A DNA stretch of 64,000 bases from DASXUG01 sp964620425 (GTDB lineage: Bacteria; Pseudomonadota; Gammaproteobacteria; Burkholderiales; Methylophilaceae). Numbering within the stretch: the stretch's first letter is position 1; each line of letters opens with the position of its first letter. The notes beneath the pieces are model-generated. The model had not been told where the DNA came from. It did not search any database and worked only from the letters and a program-made list of their open reading frames with translations. Shown in pieces: positions 25,790 through 35,800 of the stretch. The stretch lies in the NCBI GenBank assembly GCA_964620425.1, contig CAZUGV010000004.1, forward strand, positions 62,001 through 126,000. The letters are read 5' to 3'. Position numbers and translations under genes: made by a program.

Positions 25790-28189
25790 ATGACTCTTAA
25801 GATAAATCATCAAAAAACTAATATAAGTCTAAAACAATTGAACAAAAAAACCTCCAACCCAGTTAACGCAACATTAAAGAAAATTTTAGTGCTTACCTTA
25901 GCCGCGTATGCGAGCCCTGCACTAGCATTAGAGCCGTTTGTCATTAAAGACATCCGAGTTGATGGCGTACAACGTACTGAAGCAGGTACTGTGTTTAATT
26001 ACCTGCCTGTTAAAGTTGGCGATACCATGGATGATGAAAAGGCGACGCAAGCCATTAAGTCACTTTATGCGACTGGTTCTTTTAAAGACGTGCGTATTGA
26101 AGCGGAGCAAAATGTTTTAGTAGTGACTGTACAAGAGCGTGCCGCCATAGCTCAAATTAACTTCTCTGGCAATAAGTCATTTCCAAGCGATAAAATGAAA
26201 GATGGGCTAAAACAAATAGGACTTGCTGATGGCATGACTTTTGATAAAGCCATGTTGGAGCGCGCAGAGCAGGAAATTAAGCGTCAATACTTATCACAGG
26301 GTAAGTATGGTGCCAGTGTTAAAGCTACTGCAAGTCCTCTAGAAAGAAACCGTGTCGCAATCAATTTTGATATTGAAGAAGGTTCGGTTTCAAAAATCAA
26401 AAAAATCAACATTGTCGGTAATCAAGCCTTTACGAATGAAGCATTGGCAGACCATTTTAAACTGAGTACGCCTGGTTGGATGACTTGGTGGAATAAAAAT
26501 GATCAGTATTCCAAACAGAAATTAAGTGCTGATTTAGAAGCTTTGCGTTCCTTTTACATGAATCAAGGTTACTTGGAGTTTAATATAGACTCCACACAAG
26601 TCTCTATCACCCCAGATAAACGTGATATTTACATTACCGTTAATATTACTGAAGGCGAAAAGTATAATGTAAGTGGTATCAAAGTATCGGGTGACACCAT
26701 CATCCCAGAAGGTGACATCAGAGCACTGATCTCGCTGAAAGCTGGCGAAAAATTCAGCCGTCAAAAAATGACGGAGTCCAACAAAGCGATTACTGATCGT
26801 CTGGGTAACGAAGGTTATGCATTTGCTAATGTCAACCCAATTCCAGAGGTTGACAAAGAAAATCATACCGTTGCGTTTACCTTTAATGTTGATCCTGGTC
26901 GTAAGGTTTATGTTCGCCGCGTCAATATTACAGGCAATACTAGAACGCGCGATGAAGTCATTCGGCGTGAGATGCGTCAAATGGAGTCTTCATGGTATGC
27001 TGGTGATAAAGTGGCAAGATCAAAACAACGGCTAGACCGTACAGGTTACTTCTCTGAAGTTACCGTAGAGACACCAGCGGTGCCGGGTTCGCCAGATCAA
27101 GTTGATATGAATGTTAATGTGACTGAGAGATCAACAGGTAGCATTAGCTTTGGTGCGGGATTGTCAAGTGCGGAAGGCGTTGTGTTCAGCATTAACGTTA
27201 GTCAAAATAACTTTTTAGGTACGGGTAATCGCGTATCAACTCAAATCAATAATGGTAGAGTCAATAAAGTTTACGCGTTATCGTTCACGGATCCTTATTT
27301 TACACCCGATGGAATTAGTCGAGGCTTCTCAATTTATAAACGTGATGTTGATACATCATTTCTTGCTACTGGCGACTATAAAACTTCATCATATGGTGGT
27401 GGTGTGAGTTTTGGTATGCCGTTAAATGAGAGAGACTCTGTCAATGCTGGTTTAACCTTCGATTACACGCAGGTGATACTAAAGCCAACAAGCCCAGACA
27501 GGTTTAAGTTTTATTGTGATGTTAATAGACTGATTTCATCATGTGAGAATACATCATTAGCACTGAATCTGGGCTGGATTCATGACACGCGTGATAATGT
27601 ATTATTCCCAAATCAAGGGGTAAATCAGCGTATAAGCGCTGAGGTAGGTCTGCCAGGATTCGATCTTGAGTATTACAAGCTAGATTATAGGCACGCTTGG
27701 TATCAACCCTTGGGTGACGATTTTACACTGATGTTAAACGGTGAGTTGGGTTATGCCGCCTCTTATGGCAAAAGGGATTATCCGTTTTTCAAAAACTTTT
27801 TTATTGGTGGTGTAAATTCAGTTAGAGGTTACGAAACAAGCTCAATCGGCCCGCGCAGTATAGATGCTGTAACAGGCGCTAATACCGCACTTGGGGGTAC
27901 TAGAATAGCGCTTGCAAATGCTGAGATTTATTTCCCTGTTCCAGGCTTGAGTGACAGTAAGCAGTTGCGATTGTCTACATTTTTGGATGCAGGCGCTGTC
28001 TGGGGGGAGTCTTCTGCTTTGTCAGTCTCCTGTGATGGAGCGTTTGATTGTCTCAGATACTCTACTGGCTTAGGTGTTAGTTGGTATTCGCCATTCGGTC
28101 CAATTAAGTTAGTGTTTGCAAAGGCGCTTAACGCAAAAGATACTGATCGCACCCAGACACTACAATTCCAGCTAGGACAACAGTTTTAA
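25790..28189 (+). CDS. bamA: Outer membrane protein assembly factor BamA
   Basis: A 799-residue Omp85 protein, the core of the BAM machine that inserts beta-barrels in the outer membrane. Five POTRA domains follow the signal peptide (KDIRVDGVQRTEAGTVFNYL marks the first), then the barrel with the loop-6 motif seen as VRGYE near residue 681. It ends in QLGQQF with the C-terminal Phe needed for barrel assembly. An N-terminal extension of about 28 residues precedes the hydrophobic signal core (ILVLTLAAYASPALA); no later ATG exists, so a TTG inside could be the true start. Confidence 0.97.
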   Translation: MTLKINHQKTNISLKQLNKKTSNPVNATLKKILVLTLAAYASPALALEPFVIKDIRVDGVQRTEAGTVFNYLPVKVGDTMDDEKATQAIKSLYATGSFKDVRIEAEQNVLVVTVQERAAIAQINFSGNKSFPSDKMKDGLKQIGLADGMTFDKAMLERAEQEIKRQYLSQGKYGASVKATASPLERNRVAINFDIEEGSVSKIKKINIVGNQAFTNEALADHFKLSTPGWMTWWNKNDQYSKQKLSADLEALRSFYMNQGYLEFNIDSTQVSITPDKRDIYITVNITEGEKYNVSGIKVSGDTIIPEGDIRALISLKAGEKFSRQKMTESNKAITDRLGNEGYAFANVNPIPEVDKENHTVAFTFNVDPGRKVYVRRVNITGNTRTRDEVIRREMRQMESSWYAGDKVARSKQRLDRTGYFSEVTVETPAVPGSPDQVDMNVNVTERSTGSISFGAGLSSAEGVVFSINVSQNNFLGTGNRVSTQINNGRVNKVYALSFTDPYFTPDGISRGFSIYKRDVDTSFLATGDYKTSSYGGGVSFGMPLNERDSVNAGLTFDYTQVILKPTSPDRFKFYCDVNRLISSCENTSLALNLGWIHDTRDNVLFPNQGVNQRISAEVGLPGFDLEYYKLDYRHAWYQPLGDDFTLMLNGELGYAASYGKRDYPFFKNFFIGGVNSVRGYETSSIGPRSIDAVTGANTALGGTRIALANAEIYFPVPGLSDSKQLRLSTFLDAGAVWGESSALSVSCDGAFDCLRYSTGLGVSWYSPFGPIKLVFAKALNAKDTDRTQTLQFQLGQQF

Positions 28190-28242
28190 TTCGTTAATAT
28201 TTATTTATCATGTGGTTGTATGAATTGGTTAGGAGAATTGAA

Positions 28243-28746
28243 GTGAATAAGATGTTTCAAAGAGTCTTGATTTTAGGTGCGTTGTTATGTGTTTTTGATA
28301 CACAAGCTACTGATTTAAAAATTGGTTACGTGCAAGTGGATAAAATTCTTCAAGAAGCACCACAAACGGCAGAGAGTAGTAAAAAGCTTGAAAAAGAGTT
28401 CAGTCCCCGCACACAAGAGCTGGATAAGTTGTCAAAACAAATCAAAGACATGGACTCTTCTTTAGAAAAAGATAGTCTAACTATGTCAGAATCAGAGCGT
28501 AAAAATAAAGAGCGCGATGTTTCTAATTTGAAGATTGATTTTCAACGTAAACAACGTGAGTTACGCGAGGATGTGAATTTGCGTAAAAATGAAGAGTTGG
28601 GTTCTTTACAAGATCGTATCAATAAAGCGGTGTCTTCTGTAGCTGAAGCTGAAAGTTATGATTTGGTGGTCTACGGTGGGGTAGCGTACAGCAGTAAAAA
28701 AATTGATATTACTGATAAAGTATTAAAAGCCCTTGGTAAAAAGTAA
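28243..28746 (+). CDS. skp: Periplasmic chaperone Skp (OmpH)
   Basis: A 168-residue periplasmic chaperone that holds unfolded outer membrane proteins for BamA. A signal peptide (about 1-22, ending in TQAT or close by) precedes the core IGYVQVDKILQEAP, the long charged coiled-coil tentacles and the closing SYDLVVYGGVAYSSKKIDIT. I chose GTG at 28243, seven bases after AGGAG (28231-28235), over the upstream ATG at 28210, which would place a charged stretch before the signal. It sits between bamA and lpxD as in most Proteobacteria. Confidence 0.9.
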   Translation: MNKMFQRVLILGALLCVFDTQATDLKIGYVQVDKILQEAPQTAESSKKLEKEFSPRTQELDKLSKQIKDMDSSLEKDSLTMSESERKNKERDVSNLKIDFQRKQRELREDVNLRKNEELGSLQDRINKAVSSVAEAESYDLVVYGGVAYSSKKIDITDKVLKALGKK

Positions 28747-28768
28747 GAGCTCCCTAGCGCTACCTCGC

Positions 28769-29806
28769 ATGAAACATGAATACGTATTAAGTGATATTAT
28801 CGCTAAGCTTGGTGGAGAGTTAGTTGGAGATAATGTCAACATACGCAGGTTGTCTTCCTTAGCGAGTGCCAGCAAAGGTGATATTGCTTTCTTTACTGAT
28901 TCTAAGTACGCCACACAATTAGCCCAAACGCAGGCGAGTGCAGTGATTATCTCGCCTCAAAATCAACAGCTAACCACCTTGCCTTGTATCGTTACTGATA
29001 ATCCTTACGCTTATTTTGCCAAGGTGTCTGAGTTACTAAATCCAGCGATTATGTATGAGCCAGGTTTGCATCCTAGCGCGCTCATAGATCCTAGCGCTAT
29101 CGTCCCAGCAAGCTGCGCTGTATTAGCTGGTGCTGTTATCGGTCAGCAAGTTGTTTTAGGTGAGGGAGTCGTCGTCGGCGAAGGTTGTGTTGTCATGCGA
29201 GACTCTGTGATTGGCGATGGTACACATCTAGCCGCCAATGTTGTGGTTTACCACGATTGCCATATTGGAAAACGCTGCAGAATTGCCGCTGGTACTGTCA
29301 TAGGCGCCGATGGTTTTGGTTATGCAGAGCAAAATGGTGTTTGGGTTAAAATTCCTCAAGTGGGCAGGGTAATTCTTCACGATGATGTTGAAGTTGGCGC
29401 TAATACCACGATAGACCGAGGTGCTTTAGATGATACAGTGATTGAGTGCGGCGTTAAGCTCGATAACTTGATCCAAATTGGACATAACTGCCGAATTGGC
29501 GCACATACAGTCATTGCCGGGTGTGTTGGTATTGCAGGTAGTGCGCGTATCGGTAAACACTGTAAAATTGGTGGTGCTGCTATGATATTAGGGCACTTGG
29601 ATATTGCAGACCAAGTTACAATCACGCCAGGCACCATGATTACTCGGTCGCTCAAGAAGGCGGATACCTACACTGCATTGATGCCATTTCAGTCACATGA
29701 TGATTGGCTGAGGATGGCGGCACATTTGAGGCATATGGATGAACTGGTGAGTCGGATAAAGTCGCTAGAGAATCAGATTGCTAAATCAACACCTCAGATT
29801 AAATGA
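28769..29806 (+). CDS. lpxD: UDP-3-O-acylglucosamine N-acyltransferase LpxD
   Basis: A 345-residue left-handed beta-helix acyltransferase that adds the second acyl chain in lipid A synthesis. The N-terminal uridine-binding domain (SDIIAKLGGELVG, KGDIAFFTDSKYA) is followed by hexapeptide repeats from about residue 100. The catalytic His region is IQIGHNCRIGAHTVIAGC. I use ATG 28769 because the TTG start 36 bases upstream would overlap skp and add unusual residues. Ends in a C-terminal helix (LRHMDELVSRIKSLENQ) typical of LpxD. Confidence 0.95.
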   Translation: MKHEYVLSDIIAKLGGELVGDNVNIRRLSSLASASKGDIAFFTDSKYATQLAQTQASAVIISPQNQQLTTLPCIVTDNPYAYFAKVSELLNPAIMYEPGLHPSALIDPSAIVPASCAVLAGAVIGQQVVLGEGVVVGEGCVVMRDSVIGDGTHLAANVVVYHDCHIGKRCRIAAGTVIGADGFGYAEQNGVWVKIPQVGRVILHDDVEVGANTTIDRGALDDTVIECGVKLDNLIQIGHNCRIGAHTVIAGCVGIAGSARIGKHCKIGGAAMILGHLDIADQVTITPGTMITRSLKKADTYTALMPFQSHDDWLRMAAHLRHMDELVSRIKSLENQIAKSTPQIK

Positions 29807-29842
29807 ATTTAAAATTAAGTCATATAAAAATTATAGAAAGAA

Positions 29843-30316
29843 ATGGAAAGTAAAAGTATGGGCGAACTAGCAAACGGCAGTATGGATATTCATGAGATCT
29901 TGGAGCATTTACCCCATCGATATCCATTTGTGTTAGTCGATCGTGTGCTTTCTATGGAATTAAATAAAGAAATTGTAGCGATTAAAAATGTCAGTGTGAA
30001 TGAGCCATATTTTCCTGGGCATTTCCCTTATCATCCAGTCATGCCAGGGGTGTTGATTATTGAAGCGCTAGCCCAAGCTGCGGCCATTCTGTCGTTTAAA
30101 AGTACTGAGTCAAAACCTGACGATAAATCAGTATATTATTTTGCGGGCATTGACAATGCACGCTTTAAAAAGCCTGTTTTGCCTGGCGATCAATTAGTGC
30201 TTAAAGTAAGCATTGATCGTATTTTGCGTGGTATATGGAAATACAAAGGTGTTGCTAGTGTAGATGATGTCGTTGTGGCAGAAGCCGAAATGATGTGTAT
30301 ATTGAAGCAAGTTTAA
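29843..30316 (+). CDS. fabZ: 3-hydroxyacyl-[acyl-carrier-protein] dehydratase FabZ
   Basis: A hot-dog fold dehydratase of fatty acid synthesis. LEHLPHRYPFVLVDRV, the catalytic His in PYFPGHFPYHPVMPGVL and the catalytic Glu in IIEALAQAAAIL are visible. The frame gives 157 residues from ATG 29843; ATG 29858 and ATG 29882 (MDIHEILEHL) are also possible, the last being closest to family length. It lies between lpxD and lpxA, where FabZ normally competes for the hydroxyacyl-ACP used by lipid A. Confidence 0.95.
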   Translation: MESKSMGELANGSMDIHEILEHLPHRYPFVLVDRVLSMELNKEIVAIKNVSVNEPYFPGHFPYHPVMPGVLIIEALAQAAAILSFKSTESKPDDKSVYYFAGIDNARFKKPVLPGDQLVLKVSIDRILRGIWKYKGVASVDDVVVAEAEMMCILKQV

Positions 30317-30332
30317 GGATGATTGAATAGCA

Positions 30333-31115
30333 ATGATGCAATCTAATATACACCCAACTGCGATTATTGACCCTAAAGCTGAATTAGATTCAAGCGTTCA
30401 AGTCGGGCCGTATTCAGTCATTGGCCCGAATGTAAAAATTGATAGTGGGACAGTTATTGCTAGTCATGTTGCTATCAATGGTCATACCACTATCGGTAAA
30501 AATAATCGTATTTTCCAATTCGCATCATTAGGTGAGATTCCTCAAGATAAGAAGTATGCTGGTGAACCAACACGCTTAGAAATTGGCAATAACAATACGA
30601 TTCGTGAAAGTTGTACTCTGAATATTGGTACAGTGCAAGATCGTGGTGTGACCAGTCTTGGGGATGATAACTGGATTATGGCTTATGTACATATTGCGCA
30701 TGATTGCCAAGTGGATAACCATACGATATTTGCTAATAGCACCACCCTTGCAGGGCATGTGCATGTCAAGGATTATGCTATTTTGGGTGGTGCAACGCTT
30801 ATTCATCAATACTGCATTATTGGCGAACATATTATGACGGGTGGCAATACCGTGGTTTTTAAAGATATTCCACCTTATGTCATGGCTGCTGGGTACGGTG
30901 CTGTGCCACATGGAATCAACGCTGAAGGCTTAAAGCGTCGAGGTTTTTCTTCTGAAAGTATTTTGAATATTAAGCGCGCCTATAAAACAATATATCGTCA
31001 AAATCTATCTTTAGATGAAGCTAAACTGGCGCTTGCTCAGCAGGCTGCAACATGTAAAGAGCTTGATATATTAATAGAGTTTTTGAATCAATCAACTCGT
31101 GGTATTGTTCGCTAA
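30333..31115 (+). CDS. lpxA: UDP-N-acetylglucosamine O-acyltransferase LpxA
   Basis: A 260-residue hexapeptide-repeat acyltransferase for the first step of lipid A synthesis. The N-terminus IHPTAIIDPKAELDSSVQVGPYSVIGP, the substrate segment GEIPQDKKYAGEPTRLEIG and the catalytic His region IMAYVHIAHDCQV are typical. The C-terminal helical domain begins near NAEGLKRRGFSSE. Two ATG codons are adjacent; either may start. Confidence 0.97.
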   Translation: MMQSNIHPTAIIDPKAELDSSVQVGPYSVIGPNVKIDSGTVIASHVAINGHTTIGKNNRIFQFASLGEIPQDKKYAGEPTRLEIGNNNTIRESCTLNIGTVQDRGVTSLGDDNWIMAYVHIAHDCQVDNHTIFANSTTLAGHVHVKDYAILGGATLIHQYCIIGEHIMTGGNTVVFKDIPPYVMAAGYGAVPHGINAEGLKRRGFSSESILNIKRAYKTIYRQNLSLDEAKLALAQQAATCKELDILIEFLNQSTRGIVR

Positions 31116-31163
31116 CCTTCATTTTTTGATATAAATTTTTCAGATTAGTTAGGAACAAGTAGC

Positions 31164-32327
31164 ATGCCCACAATCGGCATTGTGGCTGGCGAAGCCTCGG
31201 GGGATTTGCTTGGCAGTCACTTAATTCGTGCATTAAAAAAACATCGCCCAGATTTACAGTTTATAGGCATCGCTGGACCGAAAATGATGAGCGAGGGTGC
31301 GACCTCACTTTTTCCGATGGAAAAGCTTTCCGTTAATGGCTATGCCGAAGTCATACGTCATTTGCCTGAGCTACTCAATATACGCAAGCAAGTCTATCGC
31401 TACTTTATTCAAAATCCACCAGATTTGTTTATTGGTGTAGATGCCCCTGACTTTAACTTTACGCTGGAGCGTAAACTTAAAAATAAAGGGATAACCACTA
31501 TTCACTATGTTAGTCCTTCAGTGTGGGCTTGGCGCAAAGGTCGCATCAATAAGATTCGTCGGTCTGTGTCTCATTTGTTAGCATTATTTCCGTTTGAACC
31601 TAAGCTCTACGAGCAAGCAGGTGTTCCTGTAAGTTATGTTGGACATCCCTTGGCGGATGCCATCCCCATGAACCCAAACCAAACACTTGCACGTGAGAAA
31701 CTAAAACTTAAGTCTAATCAAACTATTATAGCGATGTTGCCAGGTAGTCGCCTCAGTGAAGTGGAAAAACTAGCTGATTTATTTGTTAAAACCGCACAAC
31801 GTATGATGCAGGCGCAACTTGATGGACAATTGCCAAACTATCAGTTTTTAGTACCTTTGATTACACGGAATACACGCAAAGTTTTTGAACAGGCTATTTT
31901 AAATAATCAAACAGATATTGAAGCCCCAAGTCTGCCTATTCAAATTATGTTTGGACATGCCCATATGGCTATGGAGGCTGCGGATGTTGTGATCGTAGCA
32001 TCGGGCACTGCGACGTTAGAAGCAGCGCTGCTAAAGCGTCCAATGGTCATCACCTACAAGGTTTCTTGGTTAAGTTATCAACTCATGAAACGTATGAGTT
32101 ATATTCCTTACGTCGGGTTGCCAAATGTGCTGGCAGGTAAATTTATTGTACCTGAGTTGCTGCAACAGGATGCGACACCAGAAAAGCTTGCTGATGCTAC
32201 ACTCAAACTACTCAGCGATAAAATCTTGGTGCAAGAAATTCAGCAAGAGTTCACAACGATCCACGAATCGCTACGTCAAAATACAGAAGAAAAAGCAGCG
32301 CAAGTCATTTTAAGTTTATTAAGATGA
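31164..32327 (+). CDS. lpxB: Lipid A disaccharide synthase LpxB
   Basis: A 387-residue GT-B (family GT19) glycosyltransferase that joins UDP-2,3-diacylglucosamine and lipid X. Family blocks are IGIVAGEASGDLLGSHLI, GIAGPKM, IGVDAPDFNF, YVSPSVWAWRKGRI, FPFEPKLYEQAGVPVSYVGHPLAD and SGTATLEAALLKRPMVITYK. It acts at the inner face of the inner membrane. Its stop overlaps rnhB by four bases. Confidence 0.97.
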   Translation: MPTIGIVAGEASGDLLGSHLIRALKKHRPDLQFIGIAGPKMMSEGATSLFPMEKLSVNGYAEVIRHLPELLNIRKQVYRYFIQNPPDLFIGVDAPDFNFTLERKLKNKGITTIHYVSPSVWAWRKGRINKIRRSVSHLLALFPFEPKLYEQAGVPVSYVGHPLADAIPMNPNQTLAREKLKLKSNQTIIAMLPGSRLSEVEKLADLFVKTAQRMMQAQLDGQLPNYQFLVPLITRNTRKVFEQAILNNQTDIEAPSLPIQIMFGHAHMAMEAADVVIVASGTATLEAALLKRPMVITYKVSWLSYQLMKRMSYIPYVGLPNVLAGKFIVPELLQQDATPEKLADATLKLLSDKILVQEIQQEFTTIHESLRQNTEEKAAQVILSLLR

Positions 32328-32914
32328 GTCAGCTAACACAGCTTATATGTGGTGTAGATGAGGCGGGGCGAGGGCCACTTGCTGGCGCTGTTTACGCTGC
32401 TGCTGTCATTTTAGATCCCCAGCAGCCTATTTATGGGTTGGCTGATTCCAAAAAATTGAGCGAAAAAAAGCGAGATGCATTAGCAATAGAGATTAAGCAA
32501 CATGCACTAGCATGGGCGATTGCCAGCAGTTCTGTTGAAGAAATAGATCGTATCAATATATTACAAGCTAGCTTGCTAGCTATGAAACGTGCAGTTGAGA
32601 TGATGCAGACTCAGTTTGCAATTACTCCACACTTGATTCAAGTAGATGGTAATAAATGCCCAACAATTAACTTACCCTGCGAAGCGATAGTAAAAGGCGA
32701 CAGCAAAGTGCAAGCGATTTCTGCAGCATCTATTTTGGCAAAGACCGCACGTGATGCCGAGCTTTACATTTTAGACCAAACATATCCTATGTATGGGTTT
32801 GCACAACACAAAGGTTACCCTACTGCAGTTCATTTGGCAGCGCTAAAAAAGTATGGAGTATCTGCAGTGCATAGAAAAAGCTATGCGCCTGTAAAATTAG
32901 CTTTAGTTGATTAA
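32324..32914 (+). CDS. rnhB: Ribonuclease HII
   Basis: A 196-residue nuclease that cuts the RNA strand of RNA-DNA hybrids, including single ribonucleotides in DNA. The catalytic acid region is GVDEAGRGPLAGAVYAAAV (11-29), with DSKKLSEKKR next, VDGNKCP in the middle and ASILAKTARDAE later. Start overlaps lpxB by four bases (ATGA), as in many Proteobacteria. It ends the long cluster. Confidence 0.97.
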   Translation: MSQLTQLICGVDEAGRGPLAGAVYAAAVILDPQQPIYGLADSKKLSEKKRDALAIEIKQHALAWAIASSSVEEIDRINILQASLLAMKRAVEMMQTQFAITPHLIQVDGNKCPTINLPCEAIVKGDSKVQAISAASILAKTARDAELYILDQTYPMYGFAQHKGYPTAVHLAALKKYGVSAVHRKSYAPVKLALVD

Positions 32915-33218
32915 GTTTCAATGTACCTGCACATGGATTGTTTTGTTAGCCTATTGGTGTCTGATTAAAAGTACCCTCACTCTTTAGGCTTTTCTAAGCT
33001 CGCTCGTTTAAGCACAGTGCTTTAAATTTCCCCGTTTCTCGCCACATGACAAAAGCTGACTTGCTTTAGAAATCATGAATGGTAACGGCTCAATATCTCA
33101 GTTATGATTTAGGCTTAATTTTTGCTAGGTTTGTTGGGTATACACATGTTTATGCAATGACTTGGTTTACAACACGAGTGTTATTTTTTACTTAAATTTG
33201 TTTAGGAAAATAAAATTT
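32915..33218. other. Gene-free stretch between rnhB and glgP
   Basis: A 304-base AT-rich gap. I see no supported gene. AAGCAC-AG-TGCTT at about 33013-33025 is a small hairpin that might end the rnhB transcript, but the stem is short and the T-run poor. The last 60 bases probably hold the glgP promoter and its leader; no clear promoter could be fixed. Confidence 0.5.
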
Positions 33219-35690
33219 ATGGCCACCCCGAAAAGTAAAAAGATAGAAGCGACTCCCATCATTACAGGGAAAACGCCTGTGCCTGAAGCGTTAAGTAACC
33301 ACCTGATGTACTCCCAATTTAAAACTGCCGCAGTAGCAACGCCTCGAGATTGGTACTCAAGTTCTGCCTATGTGGTGCGAGATCATGTGATCGAGCGATG
33401 GATCAATACGGTGGAAGCATATTTGGAAAGTGATCCTAAGCGTGTCTACTATCTTTCATTAGAGTTTTTAATTGGGCGTATGCTTTCAAATGCGGCACTG
33501 AATTTGGGCATGGAGGATGAGTTAAGTCAGGGTTTGAATACGCTTGGGCTTGAGCTTGAAAAAGTGGTAGAGATGGAACCGGATGCTGCTTTGGGCAATG
33601 GTGGACTGGGTCGTCTGGCAGCTTGTTTTCTAGACTCTATGGCAACGATGGATATTCCAGGCACTGGGTACGGTATTCGTTATGAGTACGGAATGTTTAA
33701 ACAATCTATTATTGGTGGTCAGCAGATCGAAAACCCTGATAACTGGCTGAGGTACGGTAATATTTGGGAGTTTCAACGACCAGAAATGACCTATACAGTA
33801 AACTTTTTCGGTAAAGTGGTTGAGTATGATACGGAGAGCGGCATGCGCTCACGTTGGGTGGATAAGGAAAACGTGGTCGCAATGGCGTACGATGTGCCGA
33901 TTCCAGGTTATGGTACGGCAACCGTTAACAATTTGCGTTTGTGGTCAGCTAAAGCGACTAAAGAGTTTGATTTACGTCATTTTAACGATGGAAATTATGA
34001 GCGAGCCGTAGAGGATAGACACGGCTCAGAAACCATCAGTAAAGTATTATATCCAAACGACTCTTCTGCTTCTGGTCGTGAGTTGAGACTCAAGCAGCAA
34101 TACTTTTTTGTGTCAGCTTCCATTCAAGATATTTTGCATCGATTTAGTTTCAAGCATTCCGATTGGAATTTGCTACCAGAAAAAATCGCTATTCAGTTAA
34201 ACGATACCCACCCAGCGATTGCAGTGGCAGAGATGATGTATCAATTAGTAGATATTCATTGTCTAAAATGGGATCATGCATGGGGCTTGGTGACAAAAAT
34301 ATTTGCATACACCAATCACACCCTAATGCCAGAAGCCCTTGAAACATGGAGCGTAGATTTATTTAGTCAGCTGCTACCCCGCCACTTAGACATTATTTAC
34401 AAAATTAACCATGAGTTTTTACAGATGGTAAATCATCATTTCCCAGGAGATACTGATTTGCTATCACGTGTTTCCATTATTGATGAGTCACATGGTCGTC
34501 GCGTACGCATGGCACATTTGGCGATTGTAGGCAGCCATACGGTTAACGGCGTGGCGGAGCTACATAGTCAATTGCTTAAAGATACATTGTTCTTTGATTT
34601 TAATCGTATTTATCCAGGTAAATTTATCAATGTAACCAATGGGATTACGCCCCGTCGTTGGCTGAATCAATGTAATCCCGCGCTCACAAAACTGATTGCT
34701 TCAGTGGTGGGCAGTGGTTTTCAAAAAGATCTAACCTTAATCAAAAATATTGAGCCTCTGGCGAATGATGCAGATTTCCGTAAAACATTCCGTGCGATTA
34801 AACGGAGTAATAAAGAGCGTCTGGCAAATAAAATTGAGTCACTTACAGGCGTAAAACTTAACCCTGATAGTTTATTTGATGTGCAGATTAAGCGTATTCA
34901 TGAATATAAACGTCAACTGCTTAATGTGTTGCATGTCATCACTTTGTATAACCGTATTCGTTCTGGTAAAGCGCCAGATGTTACGCCGCGTGTAGTGATT
35001 TTTGGTGGTAAAGCCGCACCAGGGTATTGGATGGCAAAACAAATCATTCGTTTAATCAATGACGTGGCCGCGATTGTGAACGAAGACCCAGCAGTCGGGG
35101 GTAAACTGAAATTGGTGTTTTATCCAAACTATGAAGTTTCAGCGGCTGAATTTTTATTCCCAGGTAGTGATTTATCAGAGCAAATTTCAACCGCTGGTAC
35201 AGAAGCCTCAGGCACGGGTAATATGAAAATGGCGCTCAATGGTGCCCTGACGATTGGTACTTTAGACGGCGCAAACGTTGAAATTAAAGAAGAGGTCGGC
35301 GATGACAATATCTTTATTTTTGGGCTTACCACCCCTGAGGTTGCAGAAGTAAAAGCCAATGGCTACAACCCTTGGGATTACTACCATGGCAATGCAGAAC
35401 TCAAACAGGTGTTGGATATGATCGCCAGCGGCTTCTTTTCGGTTGAAGAGCCTGATCGCTACCAAGCAATTTTTGATAACTTACTGCATAAAGGTGATCA
35501 TTACTTATTGTTGGCAGATTATGCGAGCTATATTGAAACCCAAGACGCAGTGGGTGAGTTGTATAAAAATCAAGAGGAATGGTCACGCAAAGCCATTGTT
35601 AACGTGGCGCGTATGAGTAAGTTTTCAAGTGACCGCACGATAGGTGAATACGCTAAAAATATTTGGAAGGCCAGTCCAGTAAAACGCTAA
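33219..35690 (+). CDS. glgP: Glycogen / alpha-glucan phosphorylase
   Basis: An 823-residue GT35 phosphorylase that releases glucose 1-phosphate from glycogen or maltodextrin. YYLSLEFLIGRML, ALGNGGLGRLAACFLDSMAT, the glucan site region and the pyridoxal-phosphate lysine in EASGTGNMKMALNG are all visible. I chose ATG 33219, ten bases after AGGAA (33204-33208); the longer open frame from 33162 adds a hydrophobic stretch not seen in the family. It ends in a strong terminator and seems to be alone, not in a glg operon. Confidence 0.95.
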   Translation: MATPKSKKIEATPIITGKTPVPEALSNHLMYSQFKTAAVATPRDWYSSSAYVVRDHVIERWINTVEAYLESDPKRVYYLSLEFLIGRMLSNAALNLGMEDELSQGLNTLGLELEKVVEMEPDAALGNGGLGRLAACFLDSMATMDIPGTGYGIRYEYGMFKQSIIGGQQIENPDNWLRYGNIWEFQRPEMTYTVNFFGKVVEYDTESGMRSRWVDKENVVAMAYDVPIPGYGTATVNNLRLWSAKATKEFDLRHFNDGNYERAVEDRHGSETISKVLYPNDSSASGRELRLKQQYFFVSASIQDILHRFSFKHSDWNLLPEKIAIQLNDTHPAIAVAEMMYQLVDIHCLKWDHAWGLVTKIFAYTNHTLMPEALETWSVDLFSQLLPRHLDIIYKINHEFLQMVNHHFPGDTDLLSRVSIIDESHGRRVRMAHLAIVGSHTVNGVAELHSQLLKDTLFFDFNRIYPGKFINVTNGITPRRWLNQCNPALTKLIASVVGSGFQKDLTLIKNIEPLANDADFRKTFRAIKRSNKERLANKIESLTGVKLNPDSLFDVQIKRIHEYKRQLLNVLHVITLYNRIRSGKAPDVTPRVVIFGGKAAPGYWMAKQIIRLINDVAAIVNEDPAVGGKLKLVFYPNYEVSAAEFLFPGSDLSEQISTAGTEASGTGNMKMALNGALTIGTLDGANVEIKEEVGDDNIFIFGLTTPEVAEVKANGYNPWDYYHGNAELKQVLDMIASGFFSVEEPDRYQAIFDNLLHKGDHYLLLADYASYIETQDAVGELYKNQEEWSRKAIVNVARMSKFSSDRTIGEYAKNIWKASPVKR

Positions 35691-35725
35691 TACAGTAAAT
35701 CAACCTAAACGTTTGCCTTAACAGA

Positions 35726-35774
35726 GTTGCATATTATTGGTCTTTCAGTAGACTAATGGTGTGCAACTTTTTTT
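35726..35774 (+). terminator. Strong intrinsic terminator after glgP
   Basis: Arms at 35726-35743 and 35750-35767 form an 18-bp RNA stem (14 Watson-Crick and 4 G-U pairs) with loop TTCAGT, followed at once by seven T. It lies 35 bases past the glgP stop and ends 26 bases before the next gene, so that gene needs its own promoter or read-through. Confidence 0.85.
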
Positions 35775-35800
35775 ATAATAACTCTAGGAGATTTCACTCA